Assembly: GCA_965221635.1 (NCBI GenBank)
Contig: OZ244902.1
Span: forward strand, 1,736,001-1,800,000
Direction of reading: 5' to 3'
From: JAAXHB01 sp965221635
GTDB lineage: Bacteria > Actinomycetota > Acidimicrobiia > Acidimicrobiales > Aldehydirespiratoraceae
Length of the DNA: 64,000 nt
Every line of letters begins with the position of its first letter. Within the stretch, counting starts at the first letter, position 1. The position numbers were made by a program, and so were the translations under genes. Shown here one piece after another: positions 13,602-23,042 of this stretch. Below the pieces are notes generated by a model that saw only the letters and a list, made by a program, of their open reading frames with translations, did not search any database and was not told where the DNA came from.

Positions 13602-14261
13602 ATGGACACCCCAACCGTCGAGCCCAATGATGATGAGGCGGTCGGCAGCTTCGTGTATGTGCTGTCCAACGAAGCAATGCCAGAACTGGTCAAGATCGGA
13701 GTCACCTCAGCTGATGATCCTAAGACGCGTGTGGACCAGTTGTACGGCACTGGAGTCCCGCTACCCTTCACAGTGGAATTTGCAGGTCGTGTCGCAGACG
13801 CAAGTGAGGTCGAACGCGCTCTTCATACTGCCTTCCGAGATAAGCGAATAAACCCCAAGCGGGAGTTTTTCAGAGTTGATCCTGACCAGGTTATCAAAAT
13901 CCTGCTGCTGCTACACCCCGAAGACATAACAGGAGAAATTCTGCAGCTGGTTAGCCAAAGTACCAGCATCGAAGAGAGACGCGCAGCTGAAGTAGCACGT
14001 AAACGTAAACCTAATCTCAATTTTGAAGAGATGAAGATTCCTGTAGGAGCGAAATTGTATTTCCAGGAAGATGCTTCGCAGAGCTGCGAGGTCATAGATG
14101 CTAGGAAGGTAATATTCGAGAATGAAGAGCAGTTTCTTTCGAATGCCACGAAGACCATTCTTGGCATTGAACGATCAATCCGCCCCACAGGCTACTGGAC
14201 ATACAACGGAGTTTCACTCCAGGAGATCTACAACAACACCTATGGTTGGGATGATTTGTAG
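13602..14261 (+). CDS. GIY-YIG (T5orf172/MUG113-type) protein with a RAMA-like C-terminal domain
   Basis: A 219-aa protein. Residues 14-100 fit the T5orf172 branch of the GIY-YIG nuclease superfamily: Phe-Val-Tyr-Val-Leu, then LVKIGVT, an Arg in a helix, and a distal Glu-Val-Glu helix followed by EFFRV. After a charged linker (about 125-150), residues 152-215 (IPVGAKLYF to YNGVSLQEIY) resemble the small DNA-associated RAMA/DUF4357 type of domain. The ATG at 13602 follows GGAAAGGA at a good distance. The gene is visibly richer in A/T than its neighbours and stands directly behind the rRNA terminator, which suggests horizontal acquisition. Nuclease activity is not proven. Confidence 0.75.
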   Translation: MDTPTVEPNDDEAVGSFVYVLSNEAMPELVKIGVTSADDPKTRVDQLYGTGVPLPFTVEFAGRVADASEVERALHTAFRDKRINPKREFFRVDPDQVIKILLLLHPEDITGEILQLVSQSTSIEERRAAEVARKRKPNLNFEEMKIPVGAKLYFQEDASQSCEVIDARKVIFENEEQFLSNATKTILGIERSIRPTGYWTYNGVSLQEIYNNTYGWDDL

Positions 14262-14358
14262 CTCGTTCAGCTTGCAAGCCCTTCGCAGGAGCACGGTTGA
14301 AGCAGGTGACGCCTCCAACAGGAGTCGGCTGTGGGGCGCTGGGTGGTTGGGCGCGGAT

Positions 14359-14364
14359 TAGGCT
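14359..14364 (+). promoter_or_regulatory. -10 element of a leaderless promoter (TPR gene)
   Basis: TAGGCT, the same hexamer as before tyrS, stands exactly 6 nt before the ATG at 14371. No Shine-Dalgarno sequence or clear -35 is present. Confidence 0.5.
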
Positions 14365-14370
14365 CGCTGA

Positions 14371-15084
14371 ATGTCCGGCAGGGGTGGGAAACGAGGACGT
14401 TCGCCCGGCGTGACGCGAGGCGTGGCGGCGCGAGAGCGCTCAGAACTGCCACGAATGCCTCACCCGGCTTTGGATCCCGAGGTTCAGTTGGTGCGTTTGC
14501 TTGGTGAGGCGCCGGGCAAGGGCGCGGCGCGGCGCCTTGAGAAGGCCGCACGGGCCTTTCGCTCCGAACGCCACAACGAGGCCCGGTCGCCGTTGGCGTC
14601 GCTGGCTCGTGTTGCGCCCGAGGTTCCTGAGGTGCGCGAGCTTTACGGGCTGGTGCTGTACCGGCTCGGACGTTACGAGCAGGCAATTGAGCACTTGGAG
14701 GCGTTTCGGGAATTGAGCGGTTCCACCGAGCAGAACCCGGTGCTGGCTGATTGTCACCGCGCCTTGGGGCGCTGGGCGGACGTGGAGGCGCTTTGGGCCG
14801 AACTCGGAGCGGCATCACCCTCGGCCGAGCTGGTCACCGAGGGCCGCATCGTGGCCGCCGGGGCGTTGGCAGATCGTGGCGAGGTGGAGTCGGGCATTCG
14901 CATGTTGGAGCGGGGTTGGAAGCTGCCCTCAAGGCCCAAGCCCCATCACCTGCGCAGGGCGTACGCGTTGGCCGACCTCTACGACCAAGCCGGTAGAGGC
15001 CCCCGTGCCAGGGAACTCTTCGCGTGGGTCACAGACCACAACCCCAGCCTCGCCGACGCAGCACAAAGGGCCCGTTCGCTGTGA
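14371..15084 (+). CDS. Tetratricopeptide-repeat protein
   Basis: A 237-aa protein. After a basic N-terminus of about 30 residues, helix pairs with TPR spacing follow: the ELYGLVLYRLGRYEQAIEHL segment (about 91-110), ADCHRALGRW (about 127-136), VAAGALADRGEVESGIRMLE (about 156-175) and AYALADLYDQAGRGPRARELF (about 192-212). There is no signal peptide or membrane segment, so it is probably a cytoplasmic adaptor. No catalytic domain is seen. The ATG at 14371 is chosen from the -10 element 6 nt upstream. Similar single TPR proteins occur widely in actinobacteria without a known role. Confidence 0.8.
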   Translation: MSGRGGKRGRSPGVTRGVAARERSELPRMPHPALDPEVQLVRLLGEAPGKGAARRLEKAARAFRSERHNEARSPLASLARVAPEVPEVRELYGLVLYRLGRYEQAIEHLEAFRELSGSTEQNPVLADCHRALGRWADVEALWAELGAASPSAELVTEGRIVAAGALADRGEVESGIRMLERGWKLPSRPKPHHLRRAYALADLYDQAGRGPRARELFAWVTDHNPSLADAAQRARSL

Positions 15085-15228
15085 CCCAACAGCGACGGCA
15101 CCGTTCCAGCCGATCCCGGCAAGCAGCACGGCTACTGTGGACCTGGTACGTAGCGCTGGCTGGTTCGGCTGAAGCGAAGTCTTGACTGGGCATCGGTGAT
15201 GCATGGTCCCAAGGAGAGGAAGGGCAAG

Positions 15229-16380
15229 ATGATTGCGTTGTTCGTTCTGATTGCAGTTGTGTTGGTGCTGATACTTGTGGTTTGGCTGTGGACGAGATCC
15301 ACTCCGTCGGATTCTCGGGCTGTAGCTGATGTCGTGGCTGAAGTGGCGGACGGTTCCGGGGAGCGGTCAGACGCGCGGTTTGGCCTCTACGACGGAGGTG
15401 CCAACTATCGAGTTGGTGATGCGATCCAACTCGCACCAGACGTGAAAGAGCCCGAGTTCGGCATTGTGGTGTTGGGGCCGCCGGAGGTGGTGGATTCGAC
15501 CACCATTCGTGTGCCCGTGAGGTTCACATCGATTCTGCCACTGTGGGCAAAAAGAGACGTGGCCGGTGATCCGGTGCTGGCCTTCCTGGTGACGCAGAAT
15601 GGCACTGATGAGGATGGACCGCATTGGATCAGCACCAAAGTGACCTACGGTGATGGCTCGTCAGAAGAACTGGCTCTCGTAAAGGGCGGCTCACAGGACG
15701 GGTACATCTATTTCGAGCCGGACCCGGACATGGGACCGCCTCCCACGGGACCCATCAACGTAGATGATTTTGTGACCATGGACCTTATGGACGCAAGTGA
15801 GGAACTGCTTGAGGTACACCTCGCCCACAGGACTTCGCCACCCGAGCGGGCGCAATTCAGAGATGGCGCTCCATTGAACCCTGAAGTGATCGAAGGAATC
15901 GGCCCACGTCTCCAGAGGGCCGGGGCGGATGTGCGGATGGATCCACCCGTGCGGGGCCTGGGCGACCCCATGCCGATTGCCACGCGTGAAGACAACCCAC
16001 TCGAAACGCTGACCGCGCTCGGCCCTCCAGAGATATTCGGAGATGACCTGATGCGGCTTCGACTTCGGATCACCAATAGCTATGGTGAACCTCTCGTGGT
16101 TCCCGCTACATCCCTGAGGCTGGGAACCGCACCCGATTCCCATGGGCGCGTGCATCACCTGTGGGACGCAATCGGCACATGGCAGATAGAGAGCATGGAA
16201 TTGGACCTGCCGGAGGCCTTCCCGGATGAGCAACTCGAAACTGGTGCGACACGCGAGGGTTACGTGTACTTCGGCGCGGGCGATGGCGGCGATGCACTGC
16301 CTGATGAGCCGTTCGTGACACTCTGGGGCTACACGAACTGGCTGGACTGGTGGCCCATCGACCTCCGCGATTCCCCATAG
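15229..16380 (+). CDS. Hypothetical membrane-anchored protein with two similar outer modules
   Basis: A 383-aa protein with an immediate N-terminal hydrophobic helix (residues 2-22, Ile/Val/Leu-rich, then Trp-Thr-Arg). The rest is extracytoplasmic and acidic. It contains two related beta-sandwich-like modules (about 65-175 and 255-375). Each has a long strand of the form Arg-x-Arg-(Val/Ile) and ends in Gly-Tyr-(Ile/Val)-Tyr-Phe, a pattern seen in DUF4352-type domains. The ATG at 15229 is preceded by GGAAGGG. Upstream GTG 15196 would add a charged tail in front of the membrane helix and is less likely. Composition is slightly less GC-rich than the core genes. The function is unknown. Confidence 0.75.
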   Translation: MIALFVLIAVVLVLILVVWLWTRSTPSDSRAVADVVAEVADGSGERSDARFGLYDGGANYRVGDAIQLAPDVKEPEFGIVVLGPPEVVDSTTIRVPVRFTSILPLWAKRDVAGDPVLAFLVTQNGTDEDGPHWISTKVTYGDGSSEELALVKGGSQDGYIYFEPDPDMGPPPTGPINVDDFVTMDLMDASEELLEVHLAHRTSPPERAQFRDGAPLNPEVIEGIGPRLQRAGADVRMDPPVRGLGDPMPIATREDNPLETLTALGPPEIFGDDLMRLRLRITNSYGEPLVVPATSLRLGTAPDSHGRVHHLWDAIGTWQIESMELDLPEAFPDEQLETGATREGYVYFGAGDGGDALPDEPFVTLWGYTNWLDWWPIDLRDSP

Positions 16381-16607
16381 CCGCAAGAGCCCACCGGCTT
16401 GGAGTTCACCTCCCCGAGCACAGGGCCGCTACGTGGCCTGCTGATCCAGACTCCAAGGGTGCCGCAGCGGCATCGGCCAGTCGGTTTGAGTCCTTGTCTC
16501 GCTGACAGTTGCCGGAATCGCTGTTGGGTGTGGTGCTGGAGCACGGGCCATGAAATCTCTGTGGCGCTCACAGTTGCCGCCCCCGCGTCCGGGGATGGTG
16601 GTTGGGG

Positions 16608-16613
16608 TAGCTT
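16608..16613 (+). promoter_or_regulatory. -10 element of a leaderless promoter (fbaB)
   Basis: TAGCTT lies 7 nt before the GTG at 16621, and there is no Shine-Dalgarno sequence. Protein similarity to FbaB begins exactly at that GTG. Confidence 0.5.
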
Positions 16614-16620
16614 TGGTGGG

Positions 16621-17670
<1,050 letters not shown>

Positions 17671-17724
17671 CGCCCGACCGCCGCTCCGAAGCCGTTCCTG
17701 CGTAGCCCGAGAGTCAGGCCGGGG

Positions 17725-17758
17725 AACCCTCGAGCGAGCCTTGGCCCGCCCGAGGGTT
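17725..17758. terminator. Hairpin after fbaB
   Basis: An 8-bp stem AACCCTCG/CGAGGGTT (17725-17732 and 17751-17758) with an 18-nt loop, about 55 nt after the fbaB stop, in a convergent intergenic region. Confidence 0.5.
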
Positions 17759-17783
17759 TGGCGCTCCCCGAAACCTGTGGGGT

Positions 17784-17809
17784 GGCAGGCCGGGGGTTTC
17801 GGGCCTGCC
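17784..17809. terminator. Bidirectional hairpin between fbaB and potD
   Basis: The stem GGCAGGCC/GGCCTGCC (17784-17791 and 17802-17809) with a 10-nt loop lies 7 bp from the potD stop. It can serve both converging units. Confidence 0.6.
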
Positions 17810-17815
17810 GGATTG

Positions 17816-18916
17816 TCAGCCTTCCTTGGCTCGCACCAGAGCGTCGGAGTAGTTCACCTCAAAGTCGCCGGTATCCAGCAGCGGCTCCAGGCGATCCAAC
17901 GGCAACACCCACGGGTCGTTGATGAACTCCAGCAGCCCCTCGTCGAGCCCGTCGAAGGCGGCCTCGTTGGGAGTGGCGTAGAAGTTCCAGTTGGTGAGAA
18001 CGGCGCCCTGCTCACCGGTCAACAACCAGTTGATGAACGTGTGCGCCGTACACGGCGATGGCGCGTCGTGGGGGATGGCCATGTTGTCGATCCAGCGCAC
18101 ACCGCCCTCTTCGGGCACGAAGTACACGTACCGCGACGGGTCGGGGGTCTCGGAGAACTGCACGAACATGTCACCCGAGTATCCGTGCGCAATGGCGGTC
18201 TCGCCCTCCACGATCAGCTCGTCGGCGGAGTCGGTGTTGAACGCCGCGAGATGCTCCCTGGCCTGCGAAACCAATTCCACTGCCTCGTCAAGCTCTTCCT
18301 GGCTGGTGGTGTTCTGTGAGTATCCCAGGTAGTTGAGTGCTGCGGCCATCACCTCACGAGGATCGTTGAGCAGCGAGATGCGTCCGCTGTACTGGCTCGC
18401 GATCTCAGGATCGAAGATGAGCCCCCAGCTTCGTGGGAAGTCCTCGCCAACCACTTCTTGATCCACCGCAAGGCCGGTTGTGCCCCACTGGTAGGGAACC
18501 GAGTAGTCACCCTCCGGGTCGAACACCAGCCCGGTGAATGCTTCGGAGATGTTGGACAGGTTGGGGATGGCGTCCTTGTTGAGGGGCTGCACGTCCTCAC
18601 CGGCTATGAGGATTCCCACCATGTAATCCGACGGGACGATGAGCGAGTAGCCCGAGTTGCCTGCGGCGATGATGGGCTGCATCGCCTCGTTGGAGTCGTA
18701 CACGTCCATTCGCACATTGATGCCGAACTCATTGGCGAAGGCTTCGAGCTGCAGCTCGTCGATGTACTCGGCCCAGTTGTAGAGGTTGAGGTCGCCGTCA
18801 ATTTCACCGACGTCGCAGTCGGCGGCCTCCACGGCGTCGGAGTCGGTGCTGCACGCCGACGCCACGAGGGTCATCGCCAGCAACCCGGCGGTGATCCGGA
18901 ACAGTGTTTTTTGCAT
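17816..18916 (-). CDS. potD: Polyamine ABC transporter substrate-binding lipoprotein
   Basis: Extracytoplasmic binding protein of the PotABCD-type importer. The 366-aa precursor has a signal peptide ending in the lipobox Val-Ala-Ser-Ala-Cys (Cys near residue 21). The mature part has the PotD-like start LNLYNWAEYID and later Ser-Asp-Tyr-Met-Val and YQWGTTGLAVD segments typical of spermidine/putrescine-binding proteins. The ATG at 18916 is preceded by AAGGAG at good spacing. The frame open to 19003 has no signal character. It is the last gene of the C45-GNAT-lrp-potABC-potD run, 105 nt after potC. The true ligand is not shown by sequence. Confidence 0.92.
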   Translation of the reverse strand: MQKTLFRITAGLLAMTLVASACSTDSDAVEAADCDVGEIDGDLNLYNWAEYIDELQLEAFANEFGINVRMDVYDSNEAMQPIIAAGNSGYSLIVPSDYMVGILIAGEDVQPLNKDAIPNLSNISEAFTGLVFDPEGDYSVPYQWGTTGLAVDQEVVGEDFPRSWGLIFDPEIASQYSGRISLLNDPREVMAAALNYLGYSQNTTSQEELDEAVELVSQAREHLAAFNTDSADELIVEGETAIAHGYSGDMFVQFSETPDPSRYVYFVPEEGGVRWIDNMAIPHDAPSPCTAHTFINWLLTGEQGAVLTNWNFYATPNEAAFDGLDEGLLEFINDPWVLPLDRLEPLLDTGDFEVNYSDALVRAKEG

Positions 18917-19021
18917 GGTGTTTCTCCTTGGATGCGGGATTGTGGGGTTAGGGGATCTTTGGCGTGTTGACGCTGGGAGGCGAGGACCTGGGCACCGTGG
19001 CACACGGGTTGGGGAACACCA

Positions 19022-19879
19022 TCAGAACTGCACGAGCTTCCTGGAGTCCGAGCCGTCAGATCGAGCACGTTCGATCAGCAGGAACAACAAGATCAGCACA
19101 ACCGAGGCAGTCAGCATCACCACAGACACGGCGTTCACCAGCGGCGTGACACCACGACGGATCAAGCCGAACACGTAGAGGGTCAAGGTGGTGGCGCCGG
19201 GCCCGTTGGCGAACTGGGTCACCACCACATCGTCGAGCGAGATCGACACGGCCAGCAGTCCACCGCCGATGATTCCGGGCGTCATTTGTGGCAGCGTCAC
19301 ATGCCTGAACGCCCTCCAGCGACCTGCGTAGAGATCCATTGCTGCTTCTTCGAGGTGCCTGTCCATGCCGCTGATGCGTGCGCGCACCACCACTGACACG
19401 ATGCTGATGTTGAACGCCACGTGGCTTGCGGTGAGGCTCGCGAACCCCTTGCGCAAGTTGAGGCCCGTGACGGCGTTGATCACATCGAAGAACTCGGCGA
19501 AGAACAGCAGCATCATCACACCCATGGTCACGTCGGGAACGATGATCGGCAGGTACAGCAGAGCGTCGAGGGCGCCACGGCCCCGGAACTTGAACCGTTC
19601 CAACGCCAGAGCCGACAAGGTGCCCAACACGATCGACACCAGCGTGGACAGTGCCGCAACCCTCAACGACACCCAGATGGCATCCTGGATCCCCTGGTTG
19701 TCGATCAGGTCGTCGTACCACTGCAACGTGAAGCCGCCCCAGCTTCCGGGGTTGCGACTGTCGCTGAACGAGAAAACCACCAGCAAGAAGATCGGCGCGT
19801 AGAGGAACAAGTACACCAGCCAGGCATGCGCGGCCAGCACGCCACCCGCCACGTTGATGGGTCGCGTTCTCCGCCTCAC
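19022..19879 (-). CDS. potC: Polyamine-type ABC transporter permease (PotC)
   Basis: Inner-membrane permease, 285 aa, with about six hydrophobic segments. The binding-protein-dependent transport signature appears as the EEAAMDLYAGRWRAFRHVTLP block (about 175-195), which docks with the ATPase. The GTG at 19879 overlaps the potB stop (GTGA), so I reject the longer frame to 20143, whose extra residues are arginine-rich antisense-like sequence. It forms the heterodimer with PotB. The ending with Arg/Ser-rich residues is cytoplasmic. Confidence 0.92.
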   Translation of the reverse strand: MRRRTRPINVAGGVLAAHAWLVYLFLYAPIFLLVVFSFSDSRNPGSWGGFTLQWYDDLIDNQGIQDAIWVSLRVAALSTLVSIVLGTLSALALERFKFRGRGALDALLYLPIIVPDVTMGVMMLLFFAEFFDVINAVTGLNLRKGFASLTASHVAFNISIVSVVVRARISGMDRHLEEAAMDLYAGRWRAFRHVTLPQMTPGIIGGGLLAVSISLDDVVVTQFANGPGATTLTLYVFGLIRRGVTPLVNAVSVVMLTASVVLILLFLLIERARSDGSDSRKLVQF

Positions 19880-20835
19880 AGGTTGCGACCTCCGGTGCGG
19901 AAGTACACCACTGTTGCCAGCAGCATCACCGTCATCAACACGAACGACAGCGCCGATCCCGCAGGCCAGTGTCTCGCTGTGAGGAACTGGGTGACGATGT
20001 AACTGCCGAGCAGGGTCGTTTTGGCCCCGCCCAGGATCTCGGGGGTCACGTAGGCGCCGAGGCTGGGCACGAATGTGAGGATCGACCCGGCGATCACCCC
20101 CGGCATCGACAAAGGCCAAAGAACCCGGCGAAACGTCTGCCATCCCGACGCGTACAGGTCACGGCTGGCCTCGATGAGAGACTTGTCTATTCGTTCGATC
20201 GCCGCGTACAGCGGCAGGATCATGAACGTGCTGAAGCCGTACACCAGGCCCAAAACCACCGCCGTGGGTGTGAACAGCACACGGGTCTCGCCCAAGCCGA
20301 GGGTTTCGGTGATCTGCGTCGCCACCCCGTCACTGCCCAGGATCACCCGCCACGCATAGTTGCGAACCAGGAAATTCGACCAGAACGGCACCATCACCAG
20401 CACCAGCAGAACGTTGCGGATGCGAGGGCTGCGGGTGGCCAGGTAGTAGGCGAAGGGATAGCCGATCACGAGGCAGATCACCGTGGTGAGGGTGGCAAGC
20501 CACAAGGAGCGAACCAGGATTCCGCGCACCACCGGATCGGCGAGACGTGCGTACGCCTCGAAGCTGATCCCGTCGAACTCGGCCTCGCCGAAGCGGTTGC
20601 GTGTGGCGAACGAGTACGCAAACACGATCACCAGCGGGATCGCGAAGAAGATGATCAGGTACACGTACGCGGGGGCTGCCAGCAGGAACCCCCGCCGCGA
20701 TTCGGCCTTGGCCGCGGCAGCCTCGAACTCGGGCGTGGCCGCGGCTGCCTCGGGCGGCGCCACCGGCGCGGGTTCGGTGAGAGTGCCCGTGCCGGAGCCG
20801 GTCATGCCGGGATCATCCATGTCGGCAGCGGGCAT
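19876..20835 (-). CDS. potB: Polyamine-type ABC transporter permease (PotB)
   Basis: Permease of 319 aa. An Ala/Pro/Glu-rich cytoplasmic N-terminus of about 50 residues precedes the first membrane helix (LAAPAYVYLIIFFAIPLVIV). The coupling-helix motif EASRDLYASGWQTFRRVLWPLS is at about 220-241. PFWSNFLVRNYAWRVILG is a block typical of PotB/PotH. The ATG directly abuts the potA stop with no spacer, and the stop overlaps potC by 4 bases. Confidence 0.92.
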   Translation of the reverse strand: MPAADMDDPGMTGSGTGTLTEPAPVAPPEAAAATPEFEAAAAKAESRRGFLLAAPAYVYLIIFFAIPLVIVFAYSFATRNRFGEAEFDGISFEAYARLADPVVRGILVRSLWLATLTTVICLVIGYPFAYYLATRSPRIRNVLLVLVMVPFWSNFLVRNYAWRVILGSDGVATQITETLGLGETRVLFTPTAVVLGLVYGFSTFMILPLYAAIERIDKSLIEASRDLYASGWQTFRRVLWPLSMPGVIAGSILTFVPSLGAYVTPEILGGAKTTLLGSYIVTQFLTARHWPAGSALSFVLMTVMLLATVVYFRTGGRNL

Positions 20836-21900
20836 CTAGTCGGCCACCACGGTGAGGTCGCCGGGGCCCCAGGTGACGCTCACGTCCGCGCCCACCGAAG
20901 CCACGAAGCTCTCGGGTCTGTTCTCGGCTCGCACCTCCAGGTTGATCCAGTCCACGGCCACGGTGTGTACCAGCGCGTTGCCCAGGTAGGTGAGGCTCTC
21001 GAGGCGCCCATCGAGCCTCGGCACTCCCGACGGGGCGTCGCCGCGGGCGTGAAGGCGGGCACGCTCGGGCCGCAAACTCACCGCAACCTTCGTGCCGGGA
21101 GGATGAGGTGAGAGAACCTCCAAGGTGGTGCCGTTGGTGAGCATCACCGAATCGGCCGTTTGGACAGTTCCCTCCAGCAGGTTCGTGCGGCCGATGAAGT
21201 CCGCCACGAAACGATTGGCCGGATGTTCGTAGATGTCCGATGGTGCGCCCACCTGCAGCAAACGTCCCTCGTCCATCACGGCGATGCGATCGCTCATGGT
21301 GAGGGCCTCCTCCTGGTCGTGGGTCACGAAAACGAAGGTGATGCCCACCTCGCGTTGCAGGGCCTTGAGCTCTTGTTGCATCTCCTGGCGCAATTTCAGA
21401 TCGAGCGCGCCGAGGGGTTCGTCGAGCAGCAGCACCCTCGGCTCGTTCACCAGCGCCCGGGCGAGCGCCACACGTTGCTGCTGCCCGCCGGAGAGCTGTT
21501 CGGGGCGACGGGCTTCCATGCCCGTGAGCTTCACCATCTCGATCGCCTCATGAGCACGAGTGACGGCAGTCTTGCGGTCGATCCTGCGCATCTTCAGGCC
21601 GAACGCCACATTGTCGAGCACCGACATGTGCGGAAACAGCGCATAAGCCTGAAACACCGTGTTCACGGGACGCTTGTTTGGTGGCAGCGTCCCCACCTCT
21701 TCGCCGAAGATTTTCAGGCTTCCCTCGGTTGGGAACTCAAGGCCCGCGATCATGCGAAGCGTTGTTGTCTTGCCGCACCCTGAGGGCCCGAGCATGGCGA
21801 AGAACTCCCCGTCGCCGATGTCCAGATCCATGCTGTCCACTGCCACCACCTCACCGAAGCGCTTTGTGATGGCCGTAATCGACACGGCAGGCACGCTCAT
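20836..21900 (-). CDS. potA: Polyamine-type ABC transporter ATP-binding protein
   Basis: Drives import by the PotABCD-type transporter. The 354-aa protein has Walker A GPSGCGKTT (about residues 38-46), Q-loop, signature LSGGQQQRVALARAL, Walker B VLLLDEPLGALD and H-loop THDQEEAL. A C-terminal TOBE domain (about 235-350) is typical of PotA. The ATG at 21900 shares one base with the stop of the Lrp-type regulator (TAATG), and a G-rich Shine-Dalgarno lies inside the end of that gene. The five-residue longer form is less likely. Confidence 0.94.
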   Translation of the reverse strand: MSVPAVSITAITKRFGEVVAVDSMDLDIGDGEFFAMLGPSGCGKTTTLRMIAGLEFPTEGSLKIFGEEVGTLPPNKRPVNTVFQAYALFPHMSVLDNVAFGLKMRRIDRKTAVTRAHEAIEMVKLTGMEARRPEQLSGGQQQRVALARALVNEPRVLLLDEPLGALDLKLRQEMQQELKALQREVGITFVFVTHDQEEALTMSDRIAVMDEGRLLQVGAPSDIYEHPANRFVADFIGRTNLLEGTVQTADSVMLTNGTTLEVLSPHPPGTKVAVSLRPERARLHARGDAPSGVPRLDGRLESLTYLGNALVHTVAVDWINLEVRAENRPESFVASVGADVSVTWGPGDLTVVAD

Positions 21901-22361
21901 TATCCCACCCCCCAATCATAGGTCTGTTTGGTGATGTCCAGGTACGACATGGTGTCCATGGACTGCAACCCCGGGATCTGTTTGATGTGCGTAAGGCAGT
22001 CCACAAAGGTATCGGTGTCCTTGCACACCAACTCCACGATCACGTCATATCGACCCGCGGTGAGCACCACGTACACCGTGTCTGTCATTTGCTCCAGCTC
22101 TGCCGCGACCTTGCGGGCGTCTCCGCTCACCACAATCCCCAGCATTGCCTGGTAACCGAGGCCAATTCTTTGAGGATCGGTTACCGCCACGATGTCTATC
22201 ACACCCTGGTCGATCAACCGGTTCACACGTTGGCGGATCGCGGCTCCGGAAAGTTCGATGATCTCACCCAACCTGGAATACGACATCCTGCCGTCTGCTT
22301 GAAGCTGCCTGATGATCTCCCTGTCGGTGTCATCAATGGACGCCGGTCTGCTGGTGTTCAT
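21900..22361 (-). CDS. Lrp/AsnC-family transcriptional regulator
   Basis: A 153-aa protein with an N-terminal winged helix-turn-helix (about 9-58, including DDTDREIIRQLQADGRMSYS and AIRQRVNRLIDQGVI) and a C-terminal RAM ligand-binding domain (about 70-145). The domain would sense an amino acid or amine and form oligomers. It lies inside the operon: its start overlaps the GNAT stop (ATGA) and its stop overlaps the potA start (TAATG). It is therefore the obvious candidate regulator of this transporter, perhaps by autoregulation at the upstream promoter. The effector is unknown. Confidence 0.92.
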   Translation of the reverse strand: MNTSRPASIDDTDREIIRQLQADGRMSYSRLGEIIELSGAAIRQRVNRLIDQGVIDIVAVTDPQRIGLGYQAMLGIVVSGDARKVAAELEQMTDTVYVVLTAGRYDVIVELVCKDTDTFVDCLTHIKQIPGLQSMDTMSYLDITKQTYDWGVG

Positions 22362-23041
22362 TTCACGCTCTTGGCGCTGTTGTAGTGGGGATTGTGCCAC
22401 ACGATCAAAGCAGCCCAGTCATCCACCGCAGGGTCCTCGATGTAACCCCTCAGGGCGCATCTGGCCTCGAAACCGTTGTTGATCTGGAAGCTGAGCGTGC
22501 GGTCGTAAAGACGGCCTGCGCTGACTTCGCGAATGTACGCATCCGCGGTCATGTTGTGTTTGTGATCCGCGTATCCGGGGATCACCCCGCCGGCGATTAT
22601 TCCTCGCAGGTTGAGTGTGAGACACACATCCTTTCGCAGCTGATAAAGCTCCCCGCCGATGCCTCTGCGCCTGTACTCGCTGCGTGTGGATATGCCGGTG
22701 CCGTAGTACCAGTCACCGTCGGGCACGTGGCCGCTTGACCCATGAGAGTCCGGCACAATGTCGGAAATAGTGTGCTGAGGATCGTCCAAGTCGAAATCGG
22801 TGCGGATCCCCAATCCCATCGCCACCAGCCGGTCTCCGTCGAAACCCGCAAAGCACCCGGCACTGAAATCCTTCGCCAGTTGGCGCACCGATTTCTTGTC
22901 GTAGAGATCCTCGGGATTTGCGGTGGGGTAGGACGCCAACTCAAGCGCGGCAAGCTCCGCCGCCCACTCGGGACGGATGTTCGCGTAGGTGAGGCCGGAA
23001 CGTTCCCCCACCATCACCACCTGCGTGGGCCCTGCCCGCAT
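22358..23041 (-). CDS. GNAT-family N-acetyltransferase
   Basis: A 227-aa GNAT-like enzyme that would move an acetyl group from acetyl-CoA to an amine. Motif A with the pyrophosphate-binding turn appears as YRRRGIGGELYQLR (about 123-136), after a WYYGTGISTR strand. The C-terminal part is Trp/Tyr-rich and family-specific. The ATG at 23041 lies 1 nt after the stop of the C45 gene. The open frame to 23326 is discarded because it lies antisense-like over the C45 coding frame. Between an acylase and a polyamine transporter, an amine substrate is a reasonable inference, not shown by sequence. Confidence 0.83.
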   Translation of the reverse strand: MRAGPTQVVMVGERSGLTYANIRPEWAAELAALELASYPTANPEDLYDKKSVRQLAKDFSAGCFAGFDGDRLVAMGLGIRTDFDLDDPQHTISDIVPDSHGSSGHVPDGDWYYGTGISTRSEYRRRGIGGELYQLRKDVCLTLNLRGIIAGGVIPGYADHKHNMTADAYIREVSAGRLYDRTLSFQINNGFEARCALRGYIEDPAVDDWAALIVWHNPHYNSAKSVK

Positions 23042-23042
23042 T

